Assembly (NCBI GenBank): GCA_964400655.1
Contig: CAYNVN010000135.1
Location: forward strand, 1 to 13,225
Length of the DNA: 13,225 bases
From: B16-G9 sp964400655
Lineage (GTDB): Bacteria > Bacteroidota > Bacteroidia > Bacteroidales > F082
Direction: 5' to 3'
Positions 1-7,624 of the stretch are shown one piece after another; within the stretch, counting starts at the first letter, position 1, and each line of letters starts with the position of its first letter. A model generated the notes under the pieces. It saw only the letters and a list, made by a program, of their open reading frames with translations. It had not been told where the DNA came from and made no database searches. The position numbers were made by a program, and so were the translations under genes.

Positions 1-1079
1 GTTCCGAGGCTGTTCATAATAGCCGAAACGTCTGCAATATTCTGACCGGGTAATACACTTTCAAGTAAAGTGATGGCATGTACATAAGCTGCACCTCTGA
101 GGTGAGCTCTGCGGGGATGTATGCTGCCGTCGGAAGCAACATAGTAGCCAACTTCACCGCGACCCGATTCGGCACGTACATAAGCATCGCCTTTGGGGAT
201 ACGCCATTTCATGGGGTTTGGAATTTTAGCCGTAATTTCTCCTTTCGGCATTTGATCGAGTACCTGACGGATAATACGTATCGACTGACGAACCTCGGCA
301 CGACGTACCAATGCTCTGGACCAAATATCGCTACCCTCTTCGGTAGGAATTTCAAAATCCAGTTTGTCATAAACCTCGTAAGGCTCGTCGATACGGATAT
401 CACTTCTGATACCTGCACCGCGAAGTACGGGGCCTACCACACCATGTTCAATAATATCCTCTTTGGGTACGATTCCTATTCCCTGGGTTCTTTTCTGGAA
501 AATGGCATTGGCAAACATCAGATCATCATAATCTTTCAGCCTTTTTTCCAGATAATCCATAGTATTAAGCACCTTGTCTTCAAATCCTTCCGGCAGGTCG
601 CGACGAACACCACCCGGCCACTGGTACATATGATAAACGCGGCCACCGGTAAGCTCTTCAAAAAGATCGAGGATGTAATCCCTGTCACCAATCGACCACT
701 GACCCATGGTATAAAGTCCCAGCGAACCGTTTTGTCCGGCATACCACATCAGCTGTGTGGCAATACGGGCCAGTTCGAGCACCATCACACGGATATATTT
801 TGCTCTTTCGGGAACTTCAATGTTATCAAGTTTTTCGACGGCACGGGCATAAAGGTTTTCCATGGGGTCGGTTTCCGGTACGCAGAAACGGCACATCAGG
901 GTAAAACTGTTAAGCCAGTTACGTCTTTCCTGCAATTTTTCGAAGGCTCTGTGCAGATAGCCCACCTCGGTTTGAGCACTAACGATGGTATCGCCAATTA
1001 CTTTCAAACGCACCATCATATTTCCGGTAATACCGGGGTGCTGAGGTCCTAAATATATTGTTGTTGCCTTTTCTCTCAT
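1..1079 (-). CDS. mbxL: NuoD/[NiFe]-hydrogenase-large-subunit-like protein, Mbx type (MbxL), 3' end cut by window edge
   Basis: This is the 49-kDa (NuoD) / hydrogenase large-subunit homologue, the catalytic subunit of the peripheral arm. The ATG at 1077-1079 follows the stop of the upstream gene by two bases, and 359 residues are visible before the window edge. Family landmarks are LGPQHPG near residue 10, GYLHRAFEK at 40-48, VPERAKYIR at 89-97, LYTMGQWS at 122-129 and PGGVRRDLP at 155-163. At the first metal-ligand position it has C63-R-F-C66 followed by VPETDP. A [NiFe] hydrogenase would have RxCGxC with a nearby histidine, and complex I has no cysteines there. The VPE-D and GQW/PGGVRRD blocks resemble archaeal Mbx/MBS large subunits as I recall them. 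The second ligand motif is expected just after residue 359 and is not visible. A role in NADH:quinone chemistry or H2 evolution therefore cannot be assumed. Confidence 0.85.
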   Translation of the reverse strand, partial: MREKATTIYLGPQHPGITGNMMVRLKVIGDTIVSAQTEVGYLHRAFEKLQERRNWLNSFTLMCRFCVPETDPMENLYARAVEKLDNIEVPERAKYIRVMVLELARIATQLMWYAGQNGSLGLYTMGQWSIGDRDYILDLFEELTGGRVYHMYQWPGGVRRDLPEGFEDKVLNTMDYLEKRLKDYDDLMFANAIFQKRTQGIGIVPKEDIIEHGVVGPVLRGAGIRSDIRIDEPYEVYDKLDFEIPTEEGSDIWSRALVRRAEVRQSIRIIRQVLDQMPKGEITAKIPNPMKWRIPKGDAYVRAESGRGEVGYYVASDGSIHPRRAHLRGAAYVHAITLLESVLPGQNIADVSAIMNSLG

Positions 1080-1081
1080 AA

Positions 1082-1648
1082 CTATCTGGAGTATTTTTGT
1101 GCAAAATCAGGAATATCTTCACCCGAACGTCCGGCAATTGTTTCACGAACATCCTGAGCATCTTCCCTTCCGGGACGGTGCCAGAAAGTTCTGTTAACAT
1201 ATTCCAGCGTGTCAAAATCCCGGCGGAACGGAGGGAGGTCTTCCCAATCTTCGAGGATAAACTCATCGGGAGCAACCAAACCCGGAAACTCAATACCGAG
1301 CATCTCTCTCATCTCTCTTTCGTAAGTATTGGCTTGTCGCCAAATCATATCAATGTTATCCATAACCGGATTTTCGCGGTCGATGCGGGTATGTACAAAC
1401 AGTTTTACTTTATCGGCAGGAGACCAAAGGATATAAACCAGCTCAAACTTGCCCTCTTCAATCCAGTCAACATAGGCAATATGCGAGAGGTGTCTGAATC
1501 CCATTTCCTCTTTCAGATAAAAAAGTATCGAAGAAACGGTCTCTTTTTTTACTGTAAAATCCAAACGATTGTCGTCAAAGTCTTTGTTTACCGCTTCGGG
1601 AAACGCTGCTTTGATCTGTTCAATCATTTTATCTTTTATCTCTTTCAT
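1082..1648 (-). CDS. mbxK: NuoC-like 30-kDa subunit of Mbx-type complex (MbxK)
   Basis: This 188-residue soluble protein belongs to the respiratory-chain 30-kDa (NuoC) family, which packs against the NuoD-like subunit and carries no cofactor. The family signature YEREMREMLGIEFPG sits at residues 109-123 and is followed by EDWEDLPPFRRDF at about 133-145, the typical end of the conserved domain. The remaining 40 residues are charged and poorly conserved. It is a separate gene, not fused to NuoD as in some bacterial complex I operons. It begins 20 bases after the NuoB-like stop, and its TAG stop is two bases before the NuoD-like start, so the three core genes are surely co-expressed. The family call is firm; assignment to an Mbx-type rather than another group-4-type complex rests on the operon. 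Confidence 0.9.
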   Translation of the reverse strand: MKEIKDKMIEQIKAAFPEAVNKDFDDNRLDFTVKKETVSSILFYLKEEMGFRHLSHIAYVDWIEEGKFELVYILWSPADKVKLFVHTRIDRENPVMDNIDMIWRQANTYEREMREMLGIEFPGLVAPDEFILEDWEDLPPFRRDFDTLEYVNRTFWHRPGREDAQDVRETIAGRSGEDIPDFAQKYSR

Positions 1649-1668
1649 AACTCTTTATTAATCGTTAG

Positions 1669-2220
1669 TTACCAGTTATAATCAGGAGCTTTTGCAATCC
1701 ACTTGGGTGCAATTTTACGCTGATTTTCTTTGTACCACTCAAGGTTATCGAGGTATTTTTGAGCACCGTTGGCTTTTCCTTCGGCAATCAGTTGCTGAAG
1801 TTTAACAAACCCCTGAATAACCGCTTCGGGACGGGGCATACATCCGTTAATGTAAACATCAACCGGAATATACCTGTCGAGCAGGTTGATGGTGTTATAC
1901 GAATCGTAATACATACCACCATTGATGGTACACGAACCAAACCCTATGATATATTTGGGGCTTTGCATTTGTTCGTAAACCCTTACAACACGTTTTACGG
2001 TTTTAACGGTAAGATAGCCGGTAACCAAAAGTACGTCGGCCTGACGTGGTGTGGCAGCACCCCTGATTCCCAAACGCTCAGCGTCATATCTTGAGGTCAT
2101 AGTAGGGGCAATCTCAATGGCACCACATCCCGTTCCGTAAGCCAGTACCCAGATGGAGTGCTTACGCGCCCAGTTCTGGATAATATCTACTATTTTTTGT
2201 GAATTTTTATCGTTATACAT
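1669..2220 (-). CDS. mbxJ: NuoB-like small subunit with a three-cysteine cluster site (MbxJ)
   Basis: This 183-residue homologue of NuoB and hydrogenase small subunits normally binds the proximal (N2-like) [4Fe-4S] cluster next to the NuoD-like active site. The landmarks are GTGCGAIE at 29-36, MTSRYDAERLGIRG at 41-54, GFGSCTINGG at 93-102 and YINGCMPRPEA at 123-133. The whole protein contains only three cysteines: C32, C97 and C127. Where complex I NuoB has a tandem CC before A-x-E, this protein has C32-G33. Hydrogenase small subunits have CxxC here. The fourth cluster ligand is therefore missing or supplied by something else. The ATG was chosen because it lies 13 bases after the NuoH-like stop and gives a normal N-terminus. 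Family membership is very safe; the altered cluster is read directly from the codons TGT GGT at 2127-2122. Confidence 0.9.
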   Translation of the reverse strand: MYNDKNSQKIVDIIQNWARKHSIWVLAYGTGCGAIEIAPTMTSRYDAERLGIRGAATPRQADVLLVTGYLTVKTVKRVVRVYEQMQSPKYIIGFGSCTINGGMYYDSYNTINLLDRYIPVDVYINGCMPRPEAVIQGFVKLQQLIAEGKANGAQKYLDNLEWYKENQRKIAPKWIAKAPDYNW

Positions 2221-2233
2221 TACTCATTAATTT

Positions 2234-3163
2234 TTAAAATATAACAGCGTATAATATGGCAAGTAACCCGATGAATGTAGGCCATCCCCAAAAGAACCTG
2301 ACGGCCTGCTCGGTACGATAGCGCGGACTTACGATACCATATAATACGGGAATCATATAGAGTGCAAATGTTTTAATAACTAAAATAACAAGGTTTTCGG
2401 CTCCGCCCATAAAAATATCGACATACAGGGTAAGTTTTACAAACGAGAAAACCGAACCCGACGACATCATGGTAAACAGGAATTTACCACCGTTTTCGGA
2501 AACAGGTCCCGAAGCCAGCTCCGAAGGAGCTCCTACAATATCAAACGGCGAATATCTGAACATACCCAACATGGCCAGTACCGCTGCAATAAATGCAAAC
2601 GGATTGCTAAACATAAGCCAGGTACCGGTTTGCTGTTGAATATTTATAAAATCCAAAATAGAGGTTGTTTGATATTGCAACATCAATGCAACAAGGGCCA
2701 TAACCCACGGTATCTCAAAACCTACCATTTGACTTAAACCACGGGTTACACCGATGGATGAGTTGGGGTTACCGGTTTGTCCGGCTCCCATGGCCATTCC
2801 CAACGGACCAAAGGTCATAATATAAATCAGGAAAACCAGGTCGCCACCGCCGTTCATATTGTTAAACCATGTGTTGTACCACGAATCGCCTCCCGGTATT
2901 AAAACCGGAACAATCATTAATGACACAATCGAAGAGACCATTAAAAAAGCAGGCCCCAGATAGTGCATGGCACCGTGATGAATGGCAGATGTTTTTGAAT
3001 AGAGTTTAAAGGCATCAATAAAATTTTGATAAAAAGGAGGCCCCACACGGTTGTGTACTCTTGCCGTAACTTTTCGCACAATTCCTCCATAGGTCATCCC
3101 CACTACAAAAGCGAGAACAAAAGTGGCCATTGCCCCTAAAACCTTTAATAATATATGTTCCAT
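2234..3163 (-). CDS. mbxM: NuoH-like membrane subunit of Mbx-type complex (MbxM)
   Basis: This 309-residue integral membrane protein of the NuoH / EchB / MbhM family has about eight hydrophobic segments. It joins the soluble electron-transfer arm to the ion-pumping arm. Diagnostic stretches are RVGPPFYQNFIDAFKLYSK at 39-57, SPFDIVGAPSELASGP at 205-220 and SPRYRTEQAVRFFW at 279-292. In the second of these, complex I has a cluster of glutamates after PFD (pattern PFDxxExExEL). Here the same positions read G211, P213 and E215, so only one acidic residue survives. The loop around 85-110 is rich in G, N, D and W. It starts 15 bases after the long antiporter-like gene and ends 13 bases before the NuoB-like gene, which is the M-then-J order of archaeal mbx/mbs clusters. 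Confidence 0.92.
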   Translation of the reverse strand: MEHILLKVLGAMATFVLAFVVGMTYGGIVRKVTARVHNRVGPPFYQNFIDAFKLYSKTSAIHHGAMHYLGPAFLMVSSIVSLMIVPVLIPGGDSWYNTWFNNMNGGGDLVFLIYIMTFGPLGMAMGAGQTGNPNSSIGVTRGLSQMVGFEIPWVMALVALMLQYQTTSILDFINIQQQTGTWLMFSNPFAFIAAVLAMLGMFRYSPFDIVGAPSELASGPVSENGGKFLFTMMSSGSVFSFVKLTLYVDIFMGGAENLVILVIKTFALYMIPVLYGIVSPRYRTEQAVRFFWGWPTFIGLLAILYAVIF

Positions 3164-3178
3164 TTATCTATAATTTTT

Positions 3179-5032
3179 TTATCCGAACAAATTGTTTTTA
3201 AACAGCAGCAACAATGCCAGAAAAATAACAGCATAAATGGCATAGGTTTGACCATTACCTGTGTATATTCTTCTTGTAAATTCAAACAATGCTTCCAAAC
3301 CTTTTCCGAAAGCCGTATAATATTTATCGATTTGTCTTTTCAGGAAAGGCTCGATAGCACGTTCAAAAGGTTGCATGAAATTAACCTTGAAAGTAAGGTT
3401 TTCCCACTCTTTTGGTATTTCACCCGAAGTACTGATATCCTTGGTTGAAACATAACGTGTCGATCCTTTCTTCCCTTTTATAAAGAGGAAAATGGCAAAA
3501 AAGACAAAAACGGCAATTATTGCGTAAAGTATAGGCTGCAACATTACCACGTCGCCCCATTGCGAGAACAATACCGAATCGGCCCATAACGAACCATTAG
3601 TTGATGTATAACCTGCATATTGTAAGGCTGCATCAATGGGTTTAAAGAGCAACTGCGGCCATGTACCGAGAACGAATGTACCCAATGCCAGGATAAGCAT
3701 AGGAACAACCATTCCGATTGGTGCCTCTTTTACATGATCCCACTCCGGCTCTTCCTGTCCGAGGAAATAACCGTGTAAAAATTTGTAACTGTATAAAAAT
3801 CCTGCCGTTGAGGCAAAGAAAAGGAGGATTACCAAAATATAATTGTGATTTTGAATCAGCGCTTCATAAAGCATCCATTTAGATACAAATCCTGCCAAAG
3901 GAGGAATACCGGCCAGGGCAATGATGGAGATAAGTGCCGAGATAAAAGTCAAGGGCATTTTCCTTATCAAACCGTTTACCTCTTTAAAATCGGTTGTGCC
4001 GGTTTGTTTTTCGATGGCTCCAACCACCATGAACAGGCTTCCTTTAAACATGGCATGAACCACAACAAGAAACAGTGCAGCCAGCATGGCAAGCGGAGTA
4101 CCTATGGCCACACCCACAATGATGTATCCCATCTGCCCTACCGACGACCAGGCAAGCAGTTTTTTACCGTCGTCCTGTGTAATGGCCCAAAGGGTTGCGG
4201 CAGCTGCCGTAAAACCTCCCAGCCAGGCAATCACGTTCCTGAACATGGAGCCGTCGGGCAGTTGACTGATCATGGTAACCATAACCAGTACCATTCCGTA
4301 AATACCCATTTTTGATAGAGCACCCGAAAAAACACTTGTATAGGCCATGGGTGCATTGCCATAAGCTCCGGGTGCCCATACATGCAACGGCATCATGGCA
4401 CTTTTTACACCAAAGGCAACAAGCAATAAAATGGGAATTAATATTTGATTAAAGGAACTGAGATGCTGAAAGTTATTGAAACTGTCGGCAAGCATAAAAC
4501 TGCCCAGCTGACTGTTCAAAATAACCATTGCCATCAGCATGGCGTACGCGCCAATTGCTGAGAAAACAAAATATTTGATACCAACTTTTTGAACCTCTTT
4601 ACCGTTAATAATCACCATGAGGTACGACGACCAGGTCATAATTTCCCAGAAAATAAAGAATGAAATCCAGTCTTTACTTACCAGAATACCCAGCATCGAC
4701 ATGATGGAAAGGATAAAGTTAAAGTAAAAGGCTCCCTTTTTATCTTTTCCGTTCATAAACGGAACGGCATAAATTGCTGCAAGTATTCCAAGACCCACAA
4801 CAATAAGCGAGAAAAGATAACTCAAAGGCGAAAGCCCCCAGGTTAACGAAAGCCCCAATACATTTAATGAGGTAAAGGTACCGGCGGAGATACCCGTGAA
4901 AAACATTCCGGCAGGAATGATGATGGCAGCGAGAAATAATAAATCGCCAACTACGGTATTTACTTTATTACCCAACCAGGTAACAATGGCTCCACCTAAA
5001 AATATAACTAAAATTAATGTTAACATATCCAT
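3179..5032 (-). CDS. Long NuoL/MrpD-like antiporter subunit with C-terminal lateral helix (MbxH'-type)
   Basis: This 617-residue protein of the proton-conducting membrane transporter family is the second antiporter-like subunit of the complex. The expected mid-membrane residues are present: E130 in FFIFWEIMTW, K210 in AFGVKSAMMPLHVW, K241 in ALSKMGIYG, H326 and K330 in HAMFKGSL, and K385 in GFVSKWML. After the 14-helix core there is a hydrophobic helix at about 498-518, then a polar stretch, then a long amphipathic segment at about 550-590 and a terminal membrane helix at 597-612. This is the layout of NuoL-like subunits with a lateral helix. An AGGAGGG ribosome-binding site (5040-5046) overlaps the stop of the preceding mrpD-like gene seven bases before this ATG. 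Two adjacent antiporter-like genes, H then H', set Mbx-type clusters apart from Mbh hydrogenase clusters, which have one plus a shorter module. Confidence 0.88.
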   Translation of the reverse strand: MDMLTLILVIFLGGAIVTWLGNKVNTVVGDLLFLAAIIIPAGMFFTGISAGTFTSLNVLGLSLTWGLSPLSYLFSLIVVGLGILAAIYAVPFMNGKDKKGAFYFNFILSIMSMLGILVSKDWISFFIFWEIMTWSSYLMVIINGKEVQKVGIKYFVFSAIGAYAMLMAMVILNSQLGSFMLADSFNNFQHLSSFNQILIPILLLVAFGVKSAMMPLHVWAPGAYGNAPMAYTSVFSGALSKMGIYGMVLVMVTMISQLPDGSMFRNVIAWLGGFTAAAATLWAITQDDGKKLLAWSSVGQMGYIIVGVAIGTPLAMLAALFLVVVHAMFKGSLFMVVGAIEKQTGTTDFKEVNGLIRKMPLTFISALISIIALAGIPPLAGFVSKWMLYEALIQNHNYILVILLFFASTAGFLYSYKFLHGYFLGQEEPEWDHVKEAPIGMVVPMLILALGTFVLGTWPQLLFKPIDAALQYAGYTSTNGSLWADSVLFSQWGDVVMLQPILYAIIAVFVFFAIFLFIKGKKGSTRYVSTKDISTSGEIPKEWENLTFKVNFMQPFERAIEPFLKRQIDKYYTAFGKGLEALFEFTRRIYTGNGQTYAIYAVIFLALLLLFKNNLFG

Positions 5033-5044
5033 TTCTTAACCCTC

Positions 5045-6532
5045 CTATTGTATTGTTGCTGTTAACACACTGTGAATATACTGTGACTTATCGAACAGGC
5101 TGTTGGCAGCATTATGCAAATAGCCGGAAACACTGTCGGGATAGAAACCGATAAGTAAAATTGCCAGTCCCAAAACCGTCATTACGATGTATGCGTTGGG
5201 AGTAGGACGGCGTGCCAAAAGGCTGCTGCTGCGTTTAAAGAAGAAAATTCGGTTTACCACACGCATGTAATAAACAATTTCCACAACACTTACTACCAGA
5301 ATCAAAGCAATGATAAGTATCATATTGCTGTTGGCGGCAGCTACGAGAAACGACAACTTACTCCAAAATCCTGCAAAGGGCGGCAATCCCACAATAGAGA
5401 AGGCTCCCAGTGTAAACAAAATGGAGGTAAACGGTGCCAGCTTGCCCATACCGTCCACGTCGGCAATAAATTTCTTTTTGGAATGATATACAAGATAACT
5501 TCCCGAAAAGAATAGCAACGGTTTAATGATGGCGTGGTTCAGCATGATAAACAGTGCTGCAAAAACACCCGCACTTGTATTGATACCGAACGCCACAAAC
5601 ACAAGCCCCATCTGCCCGATGGAAGAATAGGCCAGCATTCGTTTCAGTTTTTCCTGACGGATGGCTGCCACCTCGGCAATTACCAGGGTAATTAAACCAA
5701 TCATAATAAGCAGGTCGAAAGCACCCGACAAATCAAAAATGGTGTAAGTGTAACGGATAAGGGCATAAACGGCCGCTTTAACAACGATACCCGAAAAAGC
5801 CGCACCCACAGGGCCGGGCGCTTCGGAATAAGCATCGGGAGCCCATCCGTTAAGCGGGAAAACTTCGGCTTCGATGCCGAGGGCCACCACAAACAGAATA
5901 AAGGAAGCAACCTTGTATTTAGGATCCATCAAATGAATCTTCGAGGCAATGTCTGCCATATTAAGGGTTCCCAGTTGCGAATAGATAATCATAATGGCCA
6001 ACAGCAACAGTACCGATGCAATGGAGCCCATCATTAAATATTTAAAAGAGGCTTCCGCACTGTCGCGTCCGGTATAAAATGCCGTTAACGCATAACCCGA
6101 AATACCTACAATTTCAATAAATACGAACATGTTGAATATATCACCCGTTAACACGATTCCCAACGAACCGGTAACAAGCATCATAAGCAACAGAAAATAT
6201 TTACGTGCCGGTTCGTACTCAACATTGCTTTTAAAGCGATAGCTGTACAGCCAAACCAACAGTCCCATAAACACCATTAACGTGGTTAAAAATCCCGAAA
6301 AGGCATTAAATACCAGGTTGATTCCAAAAGGCGGAGCCCAACCGGCAATAACTTCAACAATGGGACCGTTAACGGTAACGTAATTCAACAGGTTTATGGC
6401 CAATATTAACAGGTAAGCCAGTACCAGTCCCGGTACAATCCTCACCGACTCTTTCCATACCATCCCAAACAGCGGAATCATAAAAGCCGCCAAAAGGGGT
6501 ATTGCAATAAATAAAACCGGAGTTCCTACCAT
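5045..6532 (-). CDS. mrpD: MrpD-like antiporter subunit (MbxH/MbhH type)
   Basis: This 495-residue protein of the NuoN/MrpD proton-conducting transporter family has about 14 hydrophobic segments and no extra C-terminal helix. It probably forms an ion channel half in the membrane arm. Key residues are E140 in NMFVFIEIVG, K252 in GIVVKAAVYAL, H333 and K337 in LNHAIIKPLLF, and K392 in GFWSKLSF. At the site where NuoL/N/MrpD usually carry a central lysine (GxKxxxxPLHxW), this protein reads GIEAEVFPLNGW, with E221 in place of lysine. The PLN-W-PDAY block that follows fits MrpD-like subunits of Mbh/Mbx complexes. The ATG overlaps the end of the mrpC-like gene by seven bases, which implies translational coupling. 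The gene ends 12 bases before the second antiporter-like gene. Confidence 0.88.
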   Translation of the reverse strand: MVGTPVLFIAIPLLAAFMIPLFGMVWKESVRIVPGLVLAYLLILAINLLNYVTVNGPIVEVIAGWAPPFGINLVFNAFSGFLTTLMVFMGLLVWLYSYRFKSNVEYEPARKYFLLLMMLVTGSLGIVLTGDIFNMFVFIEIVGISGYALTAFYTGRDSAEASFKYLMMGSIASVLLLLAIMIIYSQLGTLNMADIASKIHLMDPKYKVASFILFVVALGIEAEVFPLNGWAPDAYSEAPGPVGAAFSGIVVKAAVYALIRYTYTIFDLSGAFDLLIMIGLITLVIAEVAAIRQEKLKRMLAYSSIGQMGLVFVAFGINTSAGVFAALFIMLNHAIIKPLLFFSGSYLVYHSKKKFIADVDGMGKLAPFTSILFTLGAFSIVGLPPFAGFWSKLSFLVAAANSNMILIIALILVVSVVEIVYYMRVVNRIFFFKRSSSLLARRPTPNAYIVMTVLGLAILLIGFYPDSVSGYLHNAANSLFDKSQYIHSVLTATIQ

Positions 6533-6909
6533 TTTAAATTCTTTATTTGATCAATAGATAATGTATGATGATGTCTCCAAAGGCGAATTACAAGCGACAG
6601 CGCAACGGCTGTAACACCAAAGCCGATTACAATGGCAGTAAGCACCAGTGCCTGTGGCACGGGGTCAACCATTTTTGTACCCTGATCGGCCATTTCAATT
6701 CCTTTGGGTGAAAATATCGGGGCGGTTCCTCCTTTTAAGTAGCCCAGTGCCACAAATAAAAGGTTAACTCCCGCTTCCATAATTGACAATCCGATAACAA
6801 CCTTAAGCAACGACTTTTTAACCAGCGCTCCGTACAATCCTATCAGTATTATCAAAACAGACGAACCGTAAATGGCATAATCTAAATATTGAAAATATGT
6901 GCTATCCAT
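6526..6909 (-). CDS. mrpC: MrpC/NuoK-like subunit (MbxG/MbhG type)
   Basis: This 127-residue three-helix membrane protein belongs to the MrpC/NuoK family. The family signature VDPVPQALVLTAIVIGFG runs from residue 81 to 98. The membrane glutamate E45 sits in SIMEAGVNL, matching a conserved NuoK glutamate thought to take part in proton transfer. A polar loop of about 25 residues (60-82) separates the second and third helices, and the tail is basic and histidine-rich (W-R-H-H-H at 111-115). The start overlaps the preceding MbhE-MrpB fusion gene by eight bases and the stop overlaps mrpD-like by seven. An AAAGGAG-type ribosome-binding site lies about seven bases before the ATG, inside the upstream coding sequence. 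In the complex it would sit between the MrpB-like and MrpD-like subunits. Confidence 0.92.
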   Translation of the reverse strand: MDSTYFQYLDYAIYGSSVLIILIGLYGALVKKSLLKVVIGLSIMEAGVNLLFVALGYLKGGTAPIFSPKGIEMADQGTKMVDPVPQALVLTAIVIGFGVTAVALSLVIRLWRHHHTLSIDQIKNLKW

Positions 6910-7624
6910 TGTATTCTCCTTTCTCGTTTAATACTGTGTAAATAACACCGGTAAGCTCGGCTGCCACTTTAAAACCAACGGCAATATAAATTATCGGGAT
7001 AACTCCGCCGCTAAACAAATCGTTCAGCACACCGCCGGGAAGGAAGTTCTGTAAAAAGGTACCTCCGTTCATAAATCCAAGCAAACCCACACCTGCAAAG
7101 GTGATACCCGCCAGCGATTCGATAACGGCAAGGTTGGTATGGCTTACCGAATAGTTTTCGTAAGCCAGCAACATCAACAGAAATCCTGTGGCAATGATTA
7201 CACCTCCCTGGAAACCTCCGCCGGGTGATAAATGACCGTGAATAAAAACGTATGTACCCAGTAAAACAATGGCAGGGAACAACAGTTTTGAACCGGAAGT
7301 AACAATACTACTTGCCGAGAACAAAACCGAACGCTCACCCACATGGTGCCGTCTTTTATATAGAATACTACCAAGAGCGGTTACCGATAAAAAAAGTACC
7401 GTTACCTCTCCAAGTGTATCAAATCCTCTGAAGTTTACCACAATACTTGTTACCGTATTGGAAACTTTTAATGTTTGAACCGTTTGTTGCAAATAGGTGT
7501 CTTTAACGGGTTTTATCTGATCGTTTTGAACGAAATGAGTATTTCCGAACCCGATGTCAAAAAAGGTTTCGGAAATATAAAACCCTACTACCGCCAGCAA
7601 CAATATTACCAGAACTTTCTTCAT
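6902..7624 (-). CDS. mrpB: Fused MbhE-like and MrpB-like (MbhF) membrane subunit
   Basis: This 240-residue membrane protein is longer than MrpB alone (about 140 residues) and reads as two domains. Residues 1-90 have a signal-anchor-like helix, a polar stretch at 28-55, then VNFRGFDTLGEVTVLFLS (63-80), the signature of MbhE and of the C-terminal part of MrpA. Residues 100-240 are a full MrpB domain with TYVFIHGHLSPGGGFQGGV at 124-142 followed by several helices. In archaeal Mbh clusters these are usually two genes, mbhE and mbhF. The start overlaps the MbhD-like gene by four bases. MrpB-type subunits form part of the Na+/H+ antiporter module; their exact ion path is not settled. The reading frame is continuous, so the fusion is not an artefact of a missed stop between two genes. 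Confidence 0.85.
   Translation of the reverse strand: MKKVLVILLLAVVGFYISETFFDIGFGNTHFVQNDQIKPVKDTYLQQTVQTLKVSNTVTSIVVNFRGFDTLGEVTVLFLSVTALGSILYKRRHHVGERSVLFSASSIVTSGSKLLFPAIVLLGTYVFIHGHLSPGGGFQGGVIIATGFLLMLLAYENYSVSHTNLAVIESLAGITFAGVGLLGFMNGGTFLQNFLPGGVLNDLFSGGVIPIIYIAVGFKVAAELTGVIYTVLNEKGEYNG

Noticed and set aside
78..1681. Plus-strand open frames of 324 and 194 aa opposite the NuoD- and NuoC-like genes
   Set aside because: They have no recognisable domains and lie antisense to well-conserved genes; they are frame shadows.
1..2220. Group 4 [NiFe] hydrogenase
   Set aside because: The large subunit lacks RxCGxCxxxH and the small subunit has three cysteines without CxxC. The second ligand motif is outside the window, so this is unlikely but not fully excluded.
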